A DNA stretch of 11,246 nt, taken from contig CANJOX010000073.1 in assembly GCA_947475795.1 (NCBI GenBank), positions 1-11,246 of the forward strand. The letters are read 5' to 3'. Below the pieces are notes generated by a model. The model was not told the origin of the DNA. It saw only the letters and a program-made list of their open reading frames with translations, and did not search any database. The translations under genes and the position numbers were made by a program. Shown piece by piece: positions 1 to 7,574 of the stretch (position 1 is its first letter; each line of letters starts with the position of its first letter). This stretch comes from Gemmatimonadota bacterium. GTDB taxonomy: Bacteria; Gemmatimonadota; Gemmatimonadetes; Gemmatimonadales; Gemmatimonadaceae.

Positions 1-2506
1 GCGAGATCTGTACCGTCACGAACTGCGGCGCGCCGGCGATGAACGTCGGGATGCCGAACGCACCGCCGGTGTTGCCGGCGTCGATGATGTACTGCTGATC
101 GAACAGGTTCCGCGCGATCACCGTGAACTCGGTCCGGTTGTCCGGCAGGCGCAGTCCCGCGCGCACGTTGAACAGCAGCTGCCCTTTTTCGGAGATCGCC
201 GGCAGGTTCGTGTCCTCGAAGAACACCTTGCCGCGATAGGTGGTGTTCGGCGAGAGGTACAGCTGGCCGAAGCGGCGCTTGGTGGCGTCGATGTTGAGCC
301 CCGCCGAGTAGCTGTGCATCGGCGTGAGACGGAACCGGTTGCCGGCGCGTGCCTGCTTGTTGCCGTTGGCATCGGTGCTGTCGAACTTCGCATCGGTGTA
401 GCCCACGGTGGCGAACACCGAGGTCTGCGCGTTCACCTGGCCGCGCACGCTGCCCTCGAAGCCCCACGCCTTCGCGCGTCCGGCGTCGAGCGTCTCACTC
501 ACCAGCCCGGTCGGCGTGAGGCGGGTAATCGACGTCTGGAAGTTGTTGTACCGGTAGTTGAAGGCGCTCACATCGAACTGGGCGCGTCCGCCGGCGAACT
601 GTCCCTTGAGGCCGCTCTCGGTGCTGAGCACCGTTTCTTCGCTCAGCGTGCGCACACCCGCCGCGTTCACGACCACGACGTTGGGGCGGCGTCCCTTCGC
701 AAACGACGCGTAGCCCATGAAGTCTTTGCCGAAATCATAGTTGGCGATGGTGCGGCCCACGACGGAACGGAACGTGCCGGTGCCTTCCTTACGGCCGTTG
801 GTCGGCGCGAAGAGATTGTTCGGCGCGGCGCGGAGCAGGGCGCCGAGCGAGCCCGGCGTCGCGCTGTTCTGGACCTCATACGCATTCTCCACCTGCTCGA
901 ACGTCCCGCGGAGGCCGGCGGTGAGGCTCAGGCGTGCGATCGTGTAGGTCGCGTCGGCAAACAGCTCGGCCGCCGTCGTCTGGCCGAAGTTCTGGTACTG
1001 CTCGGTGTGCGACGTCTTGAAGGGTCGGCCCGTTTGCGGATTGTTCACGATGCTCAGGTTGGCTGAGCCATCGGCATTCACAATCGGCTGTCCCGTGAGC
1101 AGCGCGAACAGACTGCGTTCATCGGTGCTGAACGGCACGCGCTGACTGCCCCGCTCCCAGAAGCCGCTCGCGCCCGCAAAGCCGGTGAGCTTGCCGCCGT
1201 TATCGTACGCGAAACGCAGCTCTTGGCTGGCCTGACTGCCTTCGGCGACTTCGCGGAACTGCAGCACCGGTGCCAACGTGCCGTCGGCATCGAACGCTTC
1301 GTCGCTGTAGAAGCGGCGGCCGGCCGTGATGCTCGTGAGTGTCCACGCCGGTGAGAGCTGCTGGTTGTAGAGGAGCGTGAGACCACCCACCTGCCGGTTG
1401 ATGCCGAGCGAGTCGCCGCCGTTCAGGCCGGCGCGCGTGAACGGCGTGGCATCACCGGCCGGCGGCGCGAAGCGCGTACTCTTGAACGACGTGCCCGGGG
1501 AATCATCGGTCTGCGCATTCGCGATGATGTCGAGTGTCGCGGTGGTGGTGGGCAGCCAGCGCAGCGAGGCGCGGACGGCGCCGGTGTTCTTGCCGTTCAG
1601 CGTGCCGCCCGCCGCGTTGGTCATGAAGCCGTCACGCTTGTTGTAGATCGCCGCGACGCGTCCGAAGAGCTTGCCGTCCACCAGCGGCGCGTTCGCCATG
1701 GCATTGGCGTATAGCTCGTTGAACGTGCCGCCGCCGATCGCGATCGACGACTCGCGCTTGTTCACCGCTTTGTTCTGAATGACGTGCACCGCGCCGATCT
1801 GAGCGCCGCGACCGAACAGGGTGCCTTGCGGGCCTTTCAGCACTTCCACCCGCTCGAGATCGAACAGTTCGACTACCGAGCCGCGCGACTTCGAAATCGA
1901 CACGCCGTCCTGAAACACCGACACGCGCGGTTCGACGTAGCTGGTGCCGTCATCGGACGTGATGCCGCGGATCACGAAGCCGGGATTGTTGGGGCTCTGC
2001 AGCTGGACGTTGAGCCCGGGCACGTACGCCGAGAGGGCGTCGAACTGCTGGACGCTCTGCTTGGTGAGGAAGTCGGCCGTGAGCGCCGTCACGGCCACCG
2101 GCACCTCCTGTACGGACTCGCTGCGCTTCTGCGCCGTGACGGCGACCTGCTGCAGCGTCGTCGCCGGGCGTACGAGGGCGAAGTCCGCGGTCGCGGTGCC
2201 GCCGGCGGTGATGGTGACCTGTACGCTGTCGGGCAGCAGTCCGATGGCGCGGGCCACCACCCACGCGGGGCCGGCCGGGAGGCCGCTCAGGCGGTAGCGC
2301 CCCGACACGTCAGTGGCGGCGCGCACGTCGCGGCCACTCACCGAGAGCGTGGCCCGTTCGACCGGGCGGTTGCCGTCTGCGGTGCGCACCGCGCCGGACA
2401 CGGTGCCGACGGCCTGCGCGGGCAGGAGGACGGGGAGCAGCAGGGACAGCGCGGACAGCGACAGCGCGCCATTCCGGCGCGGCGGCGAAAACGGAGGGAT
2501 CGTCAT
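1..2506 (-). CDS. TonB-dependent outer-membrane receptor (C-terminal end cut by window edge)
   Basis: Outer-membrane active transporter that would import a siderophore, vitamin or other ligand using TonB/ExbBD energy; the substrate is unknown. The frame stays open for 835 codons from ATG at 2506 to the window edge. Residues 1-32 form a signal peptide ending in PAQA. Residues ~35-112 look like a carboxypeptidase-regulatory-like beta-sandwich (GTVSGAVRTADG..., DVSGRYRLSGLPAG). A TonB-box-like stretch, LQQVAVTA, lies at 118-125. The plug follows, with typical wording such as VFQDGVSI, ERVEVLKGPQGTLFGRG and VHVIQNKA. The remainder reads as alternating barrel strands, for example AELFADATYTIARLSLTAGLRG. 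The last visible residues (FVTVQIS) resemble a final barrel strand, so only a few residues are probably missing. No Shine-Dalgarno is seen before this ATG. It is divergent from the metalloprotease gene. No adjacent SusD-like or TonB gene indicates the ligand. Confidence 0.93.
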   Translation of the reverse strand, partial: MTIPPFSPPRRNGALSLSALSLLLPVLLPAQAVGTVSGAVRTADGNRPVERATLSVSGRDVRAATDVSGRYRLSGLPAGPAWVVARAIGLLPDSVQVTITAGGTATADFALVRPATTLQQVAVTAQKRSESVQEVPVAVTALTADFLTKQSVQQFDALSAYVPGLNVQLQSPNNPGFVIRGITSDDGTSYVEPRVSVFQDGVSISKSRGSVVELFDLERVEVLKGPQGTLFGRGAQIGAVHVIQNKAVNKRESSIAIGGGTFNELYANAMANAPLVDGKLFGRVAAIYNKRDGFMTNAAGGTLNGKNTGAVRASLRWLPTTTATLDIIANAQTDDSPGTSFKSTRFAPPAGDATPFTRAGLNGGDSLGINRQVGGLTLLYNQQLSPAWTLTSITAGRRFYSDEAFDADGTLAPVLQFREVAEGSQASQELRFAYDNGGKLTGFAGASGFWERGSQRVPFSTDERSLFALLTGQPIVNADGSANLSIVNNPQTGRPFKTSHTEQYQNFGQTTAAELFADATYTIARLSLTAGLRGTFEQVENAYEVQNSATPGSLGALLRAAPNNLFAPTNGRKEGTGTFRSVVGRTIANYDFGKDFMGYASFAKGRRPNVVVVNAAGVRTLSEETVLSTESGLKGQFAGGRAQFDVSAFNYRYNNFQTSITRLTPTGLVSETLDAGRAKAWGFEGSVRGQVNAQTSVFATVGYTDAKFDSTDANGNKQARAGNRFRLTPMHSYSAGLNIDATKRRFGQLYLSPNTTYRGKVFFEDTNLPAISEKGQLLFNVRAGLRLPDNRTEFTVIARNLFDQQYIIDAGNTGGAFGIPTFIAGAPQFVTVQIS

Positions 2507-2648
2507 GAAGGACTCGAGGGGAACCGGGACGGTGAACGGTGGGAGATCGCCGCCATGGGTCACGCCTTGGCGACGGAAGCAGTCGCGGTGCTGTAACGCC
2601 GGTGCTACAATCGGATACTCGTGCCCTGCCCACCCTGTCCCTCGAGCC
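2507..2648. promoter_or_regulatory. Divergent intergenic region between receptor and metalloprotease
   Basis: This 142-nt spacer must carry the promoters of both flanking genes. On the plus strand TACAAT at 2606-2611 is a good -10 candidate; it would place the transcript start near 2618, about 30 nt before the metalloprotease ATG at 2649. No convincing -35 is visible 16-18 nt upstream. No clear -10 is seen for the receptor on the minus strand. No riboswitch-like fold or Fur-box-like palindrome was recognised by eye. Confidence 0.35.
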
Positions 2649-5114
2649 ATGTCCGAGATCACTCCCCGATCGCTGCCGCGTCTGCTGTGTACCGCCGCCC
2701 TGGCGGTCACCGCGATGGCGGTCTCCACCGCCGCCTCCCTCGCGGCCCAAGGTGCCGGCGCGGCGTTCCTGCGCGTGCGCCTTGATGACGCCAAGAACCG
2801 CGCGCTGCTGGAGATCCCGGCGGGGCAGATGGGGCAGGACTTCCTGCATCAGGTGACGCTCACCACCGGTCTCGGTCAGGCGAACGGCCCGGGTCTCGAT
2901 CGCGGCCAGATGGGGCAGAGCGTGGTCGTGCGCCTCGAGCGTCGCGGCGGGCGTGTGCTGATGGTGCGTGACAACTGGAGCGTGCGGGCCCCGGCCGGTG
3001 ATGCGGCCAACCGGCAGGCCGCTGCGGATGCCTTCCCTCGCTCGGTGGTGGCGTCATTCCCCGTGGATAGCGACAAGGACGGCGTGGTCACAGTCGATGC
3101 GACCTCACTGTTTCTCTCCGACGCCTATGGCGTGGCCGACGCCCTACGTGGCGGTGCCGGTCCCGGCGGCGTCGGTGCCGGCGGATCGGCTGGTGCCTAT
3201 CGCGTGGATGCCTCCCGCAGCTGGCTCGACACGGCCCGCACCAAGTCGTTTCCGAAGAACACCGAAGTCCACGCCGTCCTCACCTTCGTGAGCGACGCAC
3301 CGGGTGGCCTCGCCCGCCGCGCCGCCCCCGACCCCAAGGCGATGACGTTCGAGGAGCACCATTCGCTGGTCGTGCTCCCCGATCCCACCGGCTACCGCCC
3401 GCGCGCCTACGACCCGCGCTTCGGCTACGGGGGCACGCAGTTCGCCGATCTCTCGCAGGGCTTCGACGGCACGTATCGCTCGGGTTTTATCAATCGCTGG
3501 CGTCTCGTGCCCAAGGATCCGGCCGCGTACCGCCGTGGCGAGCTCACGGAGCCCGTCACCCCGATCACGTACTATCTGGATCCCGGCATTCCCGCGCAGT
3601 ACCGCGAGGCGCTGCGTCAGGGCGGCAACTGGTGGGCCAAGGTGTACGAGGCCGCCGGCTTCAAGGGCGCCTTCCGCGTGCTCGACCTGCCTGCCGGCGC
3701 CGATCCGATGGACGCGCGCTACAACATGCTGATGTGGGTGCATCGCTCCGGTCCCGGCCCGAGCGTGGGCCCGAGCTACAGCGATCCGCGCACGGGTGAA
3801 ATCGTGCGCGCGATGGTCCGCATGGACGCGTGGCGTTCGCTCGTGGACTACAACATCTGGGCCGGCACGGTACCGGCGTCGGGACCACGCGGCCCGAACG
3901 TGGACGCCGAGACGTATGCCATGTCGCGCCGCCGGCAGCATGCGGCGCACGAAATCGGCCATACGCTGGGCTTGTCGCACAACTACATCGCGCACTCGCA
4001 GGGACGCACGTCGGTGATGGACTACCCGTTCCCGCTCATCACGCTCGCGGCCGACGGCACCCCGGATCTGCGCGACGCATATCGCACCGGCCCCGGCGCG
4101 TGGGACACGCTGGCCATCAAACTCGGCTACAGCTGGTATGCCGACAGCGCCTCAGAAGCGAAGGGACTGGCCGCGATCATGAAGGACGGGATCGCGCGCA
4201 ACGTGCGCTTCATCAACGACCAGTACGCCAACGCGAACGGGTCGATCCCCGAGGTCACGCGCTGGGTGGAAGGCGCGACGATGTTCGATGCCGTGACGCG
4301 CACGTCGAAGGTGCGGCGCGTGCTCATCGACAAGTTCGACGACCGCGCGATCAAGCCGGGCGAGCCCATGGCGCTGCTCAACATGCGCTTCGCGCATGTG
4401 TACCTGCATCACCGCTACTCGCTGGAAGGGCTGGCCAAGAACGTAGGCGGCATGGACTTCACGTTCACGCTCCGCGGTGATGGGCAGACCCCCACCACCG
4501 TCGTGCCCGCCGCGACGCAGCGCCGCGCCCTCGCGATGGCACTCGACGCGATCCAGCCGGCGGAACTCACGGTGCCCGAGCGCGTGCAGCAGATGATCCC
4601 GCCGGCCCCGCCGGGCTTCAACACCGACATGACGTGGATCGACAGCAACGGCGGCACGACGTTCGACGCCGTCACGCTGGCCGGTGGACTGGCGACGGAA
4701 GTGATCGGCTATCTGCTCGATCGCGAGCGCCTCGCGCGCGTGGTCCTGATCGCGGGACGCGACAACGGCGCGCTGTCACTGGACGAAGTGCTGCGCACGG
4801 TGGTGCAGCGCACATGGGGCAGCACCGCCGCCACCGCCGCGGCGGAAAAGGCCGTGCAGCGCGCCGCCCAGCGCGCCGCGCTCGACGCCATCCTCGATCT
4901 GGCCGGTGACAAGCGCGCCATGCCCGATGTCCGCGCCGCCGCGCTGATGCACCTGAAGGCGCTCGACACGCAGCTCGCCAGTGGTACGTCCACCGACGCC
5001 GCCGTGCAGGCGCACGTGGCCTCCGCGCGCCACGATATCGCGCGGTTCATGGACGGGAACGACGACCCGGCGGCACGGCCGAGGTACCCGGTCATTGTTT
5101 TGCCGTGGCCGTAA
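2649..5114 (+). CDS. Secreted zinc-dependent metalloprotease, DUF5117/DUF4953 type
   Basis: An 821-residue exported metzincin-like protease. Residues 1-33 are a signal peptide (two arginines, then an Ala/Val/Leu core ending SLAA). The zinc site HEIGHTLGLSH is at 434-444: H434, H438 and H444 would bind zinc and E435 would be the general base. A Met-turn-like SVMDYP at 455-460 follows. The spacing matches the HExxHxxGxxH...SVMDY pattern of the DUF4953 catalytic region. The part before it (roughly 80-300) corresponds to the DUF5117 region. The C-terminal ~200 residues are helical and Ala-rich. I chose ATG 2649 because it gives the signal peptide at the N-terminus; the frame is open further upstream but overlaps the receptor's coding region on the other strand. 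No Shine-Dalgarno is present; the leader is pyrimidine-rich. The substrate is unknown, with extracellular or periplasmic protein or peptide breakdown likely. Confidence 0.92.
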   Translation: MSEITPRSLPRLLCTAALAVTAMAVSTAASLAAQGAGAAFLRVRLDDAKNRALLEIPAGQMGQDFLHQVTLTTGLGQANGPGLDRGQMGQSVVVRLERRGGRVLMVRDNWSVRAPAGDAANRQAAADAFPRSVVASFPVDSDKDGVVTVDATSLFLSDAYGVADALRGGAGPGGVGAGGSAGAYRVDASRSWLDTARTKSFPKNTEVHAVLTFVSDAPGGLARRAAPDPKAMTFEEHHSLVVLPDPTGYRPRAYDPRFGYGGTQFADLSQGFDGTYRSGFINRWRLVPKDPAAYRRGELTEPVTPITYYLDPGIPAQYREALRQGGNWWAKVYEAAGFKGAFRVLDLPAGADPMDARYNMLMWVHRSGPGPSVGPSYSDPRTGEIVRAMVRMDAWRSLVDYNIWAGTVPASGPRGPNVDAETYAMSRRRQHAAHEIGHTLGLSHNYIAHSQGRTSVMDYPFPLITLAADGTPDLRDAYRTGPGAWDTLAIKLGYSWYADSASEAKGLAAIMKDGIARNVRFINDQYANANGSIPEVTRWVEGATMFDAVTRTSKVRRVLIDKFDDRAIKPGEPMALLNMRFAHVYLHHRYSLEGLAKNVGGMDFTFTLRGDGQTPTTVVPAATQRRALAMALDAIQPAELTVPERVQQMIPPAPPGFNTDMTWIDSNGGTTFDAVTLAGGLATEVIGYLLDRERLARVVLIAGRDNGALSLDEVLRTVVQRTWGSTAATAAAEKAVQRAAQRAALDAILDLAGDKRAMPDVRAAALMHLKALDTQLASGTSTDAAVQAHVASARHDIARFMDGNDDPAARPRYPVIVLPWP

Positions 5115-5130
5115 GGGGGAGGGGAAGGGC

Positions 5131-5291
5131 TAGGACATAACGGCGTTAGGACATAACGGCGTTAGGACATAACGGCGTTAGCACGAAACGGCGTTAGGAT
5201 TTGAAAAGCGTTAGGAGATAACGGCGTTAGGAGATAACGGCGTTAGAACAGAACGGCGTCAGGATGTGACTGCGTTAGAAGACAACGCCGT
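5131..5291 (+). repeat. Left arm: ten tandem TAGGA..GGCGT units, plus orientation
   Basis: Units start at 5131, 5147, 5163, 5179, 5195, 5212, 5228, 5244, 5260 and 5276. All are 16 bp except the 17-bp unit at 5195. The first three are identical (TAGGACATAACGGCGT), and the units at 5212 and 5228 are identical (TAGGAGATAACGGCGT). The others differ mainly in the middle, between the conserved TAGGA and GGCGT ends. The last unit (5276-5291) ends in CCGT instead of GCGT and shares its final seven bases with the first inverted unit, so the two arms interlock there. Confidence 0.9.
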
Positions 5292-5376
5292 TCACATCCT
5301 AACGCGGTTCAATCCTGACGCTTTTCAGATCCTAACGCCTTTGTCTTCTAACGCCGTTCACTTCTAACGCAGTCCA
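5285..5376 (-). repeat. Right arm: five tandem units plus a partial one, minus orientation
   Basis: Read on the minus strand, the units are TAGAAGTGAACGGCGT (5351-5366), TAGAAGACAAAGGCGT (5335-5350), TAGGATCTGAAAAGCGT (5318-5334), CAGGATTGAACCGCGT (5302-5317) and TAGGATGTGAACGGCGT (5285-5301), preceded by a partial unit at 5367-5376. Lengths of 16 and 17 bp are mixed. These units are more diverged from each other than those of the left arm. The TAG of the outermost full unit (5364-5366) is the stop codon of the phosphodiesterase gene. Confidence 0.88.
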
Positions 5377-7391
5377 GCTCCTCCCCCTTTCCCCATCAGT
5401 GCCCCATACGGCGACGCCCCCGTGGCTTGCGGCGGATGCGGCATGCCGAGCCAGTCGGCCACCACGAGGGCGGCGTCGGCGTTGCGCACGGGGCCGATCC
5501 GCCGCGCGGTGATGGCATCGCCCCACGCGCAGAGCACGGTGTGCATGTCCGGGCTCGGCGAGGGAAACCCGTGTCCGGCCTCCGACTTGGGCAGCGGGGA
5601 CGTGACCGGCCCGGTCAGCCCTGCGTTCCAGAAATACCCACGAGCGACGTCGTAGTAGAGGTCGCCCCCGGTGGGGCCGCCAATGCCCAGCGTATCGGCG
5701 CCGGCGGCGTCGGCGCGCCATGTGCGGACGACCACTGGCGCGCCGTCGGGGGTGCGCGCGGCGAGCATCGCGCGCTCCACCGCATCGAGCGTGGCGCGTT
5801 CATCGGCCGCGGACACGATCCCCTGCTGCCACGCCGTCCGGTTGAGCATGATGTAGTAGCCCGTGGGCGAGTAGGCGCGCGTGCGCGATAGATCCACCCG
5901 GCCCGCGCGGTCGAGGACCAGCAAGCCGGCCTCCTGCAGCACGACGTTCGGGCGGAAGCCCATCCAGTAGCTGCGCATGCCGTGATCGCCCGAGACCACG
6001 AGCGCGGCGTTCGGGTCGCCGGCCACCTGTGATTGCAGCGACGCCAGCACCCGGTCAGCGAGCTGCCACGCCCGGATGCGGTAGGGCTGTACCCGTGCGG
6101 CGAGTGCCGCGTTGTAGGGCGCCGCACTCGTGTCCACGAGGCTGAACCATTCGTGGTCCACTTCGTCGATCAGCGGCAGGTAGTCCAGGTGCAGCTGCGG
6201 CCGCTGGGTGCTCCACAGCCACGCACCGCCGCGCACGAACTGCCGCGCCAGCAGTTCGAGCGACTCGAGGTAGCGCTGCTCGGCGTGCCCGTCACCGCCG
6301 CGGGCGATGGGCGTGCCCAGGCGACCCGCTCGATACGCGGTGAGCGCCCCGTTGCCGAACCATCCGCCGATCGCGCGCTGATAGTCGGTCACCGCATCCG
6401 GATGGTTGCCCTGCACCACACGCAGCTCCGGCACCAGCAGCAGGAACCGCGCGCCATCGGGGCTGATGCTGAAGAGTCGGCCAGTGAGTGGGGCGACGCC
6501 GTCCGGGGTCTCGACAAAGACCGCATCGGCGAAGTGACGGGCCAGCACGCGCGCCGGCGTGATGGCCGCCGTGTCTTCCGGGGCGGCGCGGGCCACGGTG
6601 CCGGCGCGCACATCGCGGCGCGTGGCAAGTAGGATCCGGTCGTAGACACGACCGCCGTGCAGCAGCGCGAACAGTGAATCCGCGCCCGCCAGCCACGCGA
6701 TTTCGAGTGGCGGGACGTCCGATCGCAGACGGTCGAGGTTGGTCCATCCGCGTGCCGGGTGCGGCGCGGCCTCGGCTTCCGTCAGCACTACCGACGGCGC
6801 GAGCATGGTGTTGTAGCCGTTCATCACGAAGACATTCGAGCGCGCCAGTACCGCCGTCGCCTCACCGCGCCGCGCCAGCAGCGCGGCCTCCTCGCCGTCG
6901 ATGCCGGGATATCCGGGTGCCCCCGGCGCCTGCGTCCCATGATGCCCCGTGGCGCGCAGCCCCGCGCGCGCCGCCGTGATCCAGATGGGCTCGGCGCGCA
7001 GATTGTCCACGAAATAGCCGGACACCGACGACGTGAGCGCATGGTCCCCCCGCGGCAGGCGCGGCATCGCATTGGCGGCGATGCCGTTCACGTTGCCGTA
7101 CGCGCCCGTCCAGAGCGCCGCGTGTCCCGGCGCGGTCACACTCGGAAACGCCGGCCGCGCGCTCGCCGCACACGCGCCGCGCGTGAAGAGCGCCCGGAGG
7201 GCAGGGATCGCCTCCGCCGGAACCGTCTCCAGGGCCCGCCGCTCATTGAGCGCGTCGAACGACACGAGGATGGCGCGCCGCGGTGCCGCCAGGCCAGGGC
7301 GCTCAGGCGATCCCACCGGCGCCGTACTGCAGGCGCCAAGCAGGAACGCCAACACCGCGGGGCGTACGAACGCGCAGGTAGTCGATGACAT
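5364..7391 (-). CDS. NPP-type phosphodiesterase / alkaline phosphatase-superfamily lipoprotein
   Basis: A 675-residue predicted lipoprotein that would hydrolyse phosphodiesters or nucleotides outside the cytoplasm. The lipobox is LGAC, with C21 as the lipidated cysteine. The superfamily's two-metal site is complete: D46 (ILVSFDALN), nucleophile T86 (FPSVTAPGH), N107 (GIAANAM), D409 and H413 (IDEVDHEW), D469-H470 (SGDHGM) and H607 (AGHGF). The threonine nucleophile with GIxxN downstream matches nucleotide pyrophosphatase/phosphodiesterases better than classical PhoA. I chose ATG 7391 because it puts the lipobox at the correct distance; a TTG at 7436 in the same frame would add 15 residues before it. 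No Shine-Dalgarno is evident. The C-terminal tail (GKGGGAGLR) and stop codon lie in the repeat region. A phosphate- or nucleotide-scavenging role is likely, but the exact substrate is not visible. Confidence 0.9.
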   Translation of the reverse strand: MSSTTCAFVRPAVLAFLLGACSTAPVGSPERPGLAAPRRAILVSFDALNERRALETVPAEAIPALRALFTRGACAASARPAFPSVTAPGHAALWTGAYGNVNGIAANAMPRLPRGDHALTSSVSGYFVDNLRAEPIWITAARAGLRATGHHGTQAPGAPGYPGIDGEEAALLARRGEATAVLARSNVFVMNGYNTMLAPSVVLTEAEAAPHPARGWTNLDRLRSDVPPLEIAWLAGADSLFALLHGGRVYDRILLATRRDVRAGTVARAAPEDTAAITPARVLARHFADAVFVETPDGVAPLTGRLFSISPDGARFLLLVPELRVVQGNHPDAVTDYQRAIGGWFGNGALTAYRAGRLGTPIARGGDGHAEQRYLESLELLARQFVRGGAWLWSTQRPQLHLDYLPLIDEVDHEWFSLVDTSAAPYNAALAARVQPYRIRAWQLADRVLASLQSQVAGDPNAALVVSGDHGMRSYWMGFRPNVVLQEAGLLVLDRAGRVDLSRTRAYSPTGYYIMLNRTAWQQGIVSAADERATLDAVERAMLAARTPDGAPVVVRTWRADAAGADTLGIGGPTGGDLYYDVARGYFWNAGLTGPVTSPLPKSEAGHGFPSPSPDMHTVLCAWGDAITARRIGPVRNADAALVVADWLGMPHPPQATGASPYGALMGKGGGAGLR

Positions 7392-7574
7392 GCGGGAAAG
7401 GTAGAGCCCGCAAGCGCGTCCGTCACTTTCCGCCAAGATACGCCGTCACCTCCCCACGCCGTTCAATTCCTAACGCCTTTCAAGTCCTAACGCCGTTTGG
7501 TTCCTAACGCCGTTTAATTCCCAACGCCGTTCAATTCCTAACGCCGTTTGGCTTCCGTCCCCATCCCCGTCCCC
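7392..7574. promoter_or_regulatory. Divergent intergenic region filled mostly by repeat array B
   Basis: This 183-nt region separates two divergent genes, the phosphodiesterase (minus) and the nitroreductase (plus), so both promoters should lie here. Bases 7456-7556 are repeat units; the remaining parts are a ~60-nt leader on the phosphodiesterase side and a short pyrimidine-rich leader (7551-7574) on the nitroreductase side. I see no convincing -10/-35 pair in either direction. Confidence 0.5.
7456..7556 (-). repeat. Array B: six 17-bp units of the same repeat family
   Basis: On the plus strand the units begin with ACGCC at 7456, 7473, 7490, 7507, 7524 and 7541; the last one is incomplete or diverged. 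On the minus strand the consensus is TAGGAATTGAACGGCGT. The units at 7456 and 7524 are identical. The period is a strict 17 bp, unlike the 16/17 mix of the first array, and orientation is uniform. The shared TAGGA...GGCGT ends make common origin with the 5115-5395 array clear. Confidence 0.88.

Larger units (their letters stand above)
5115..5395. repeat. Convergent intergenic array: giant imperfect inverted repeat of 16-17 bp units
   Basis: Everything between the protease stop (5114) and the phosphodiesterase 3' end is repeat. The outer ends are a purine tract on the left (GGGGGAGGGGAAGGG, 5115-5129) and its pyrimidine counterpart on the right (about 5378-5395). Inside, units of consensus TAGGANNTGAACGGCGT run forward from 5131 and then in inverted orientation to about 5376. 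Matching arm segments include GCGTTAGAAGACAA (5272-5285) with its exact complement at 5341-5354, AGGATGTGA (5261-5269) with TCACATCCT (5292-5300), and 5194-5216 against 5313-5335 (21 of 23 complementary). It lies where a bidirectional terminator is expected and could fold into a long hairpin, but no classical U-tract is seen. Confidence 0.85.

Noticed and set aside
314..1066. Plus-strand 250-residue ORF inside the receptor gene, and similar long overlapping frames at 1784-2596, 3144-3995 and 9433-10470
   Set aside because: They are Arg/Ala/Gly-rich with no recognisable domains, as expected for antisense or out-of-frame reading of GC-rich genes.
2313..2648. A 112-residue N-terminal extension of the metalloprotease
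   Set aside because: It overlaps the receptor gene on the other strand, has no protease-like sequence and would bury the clear signal peptide that starts at ATG 2649.
5131..5376. CRISPR array
   Set aside because: The whole period is 16-17 bp, with no room for unique spacers of about 30 nt, and the units change orientation. No cas genes are present.
7548..7574. TTG start for the nitroreductase nine codons earlier
   Set aside because: The TTG and the following codons lie in the last repeat unit and a low-complexity Pro/Val stretch; family similarity begins after ATG 7575.
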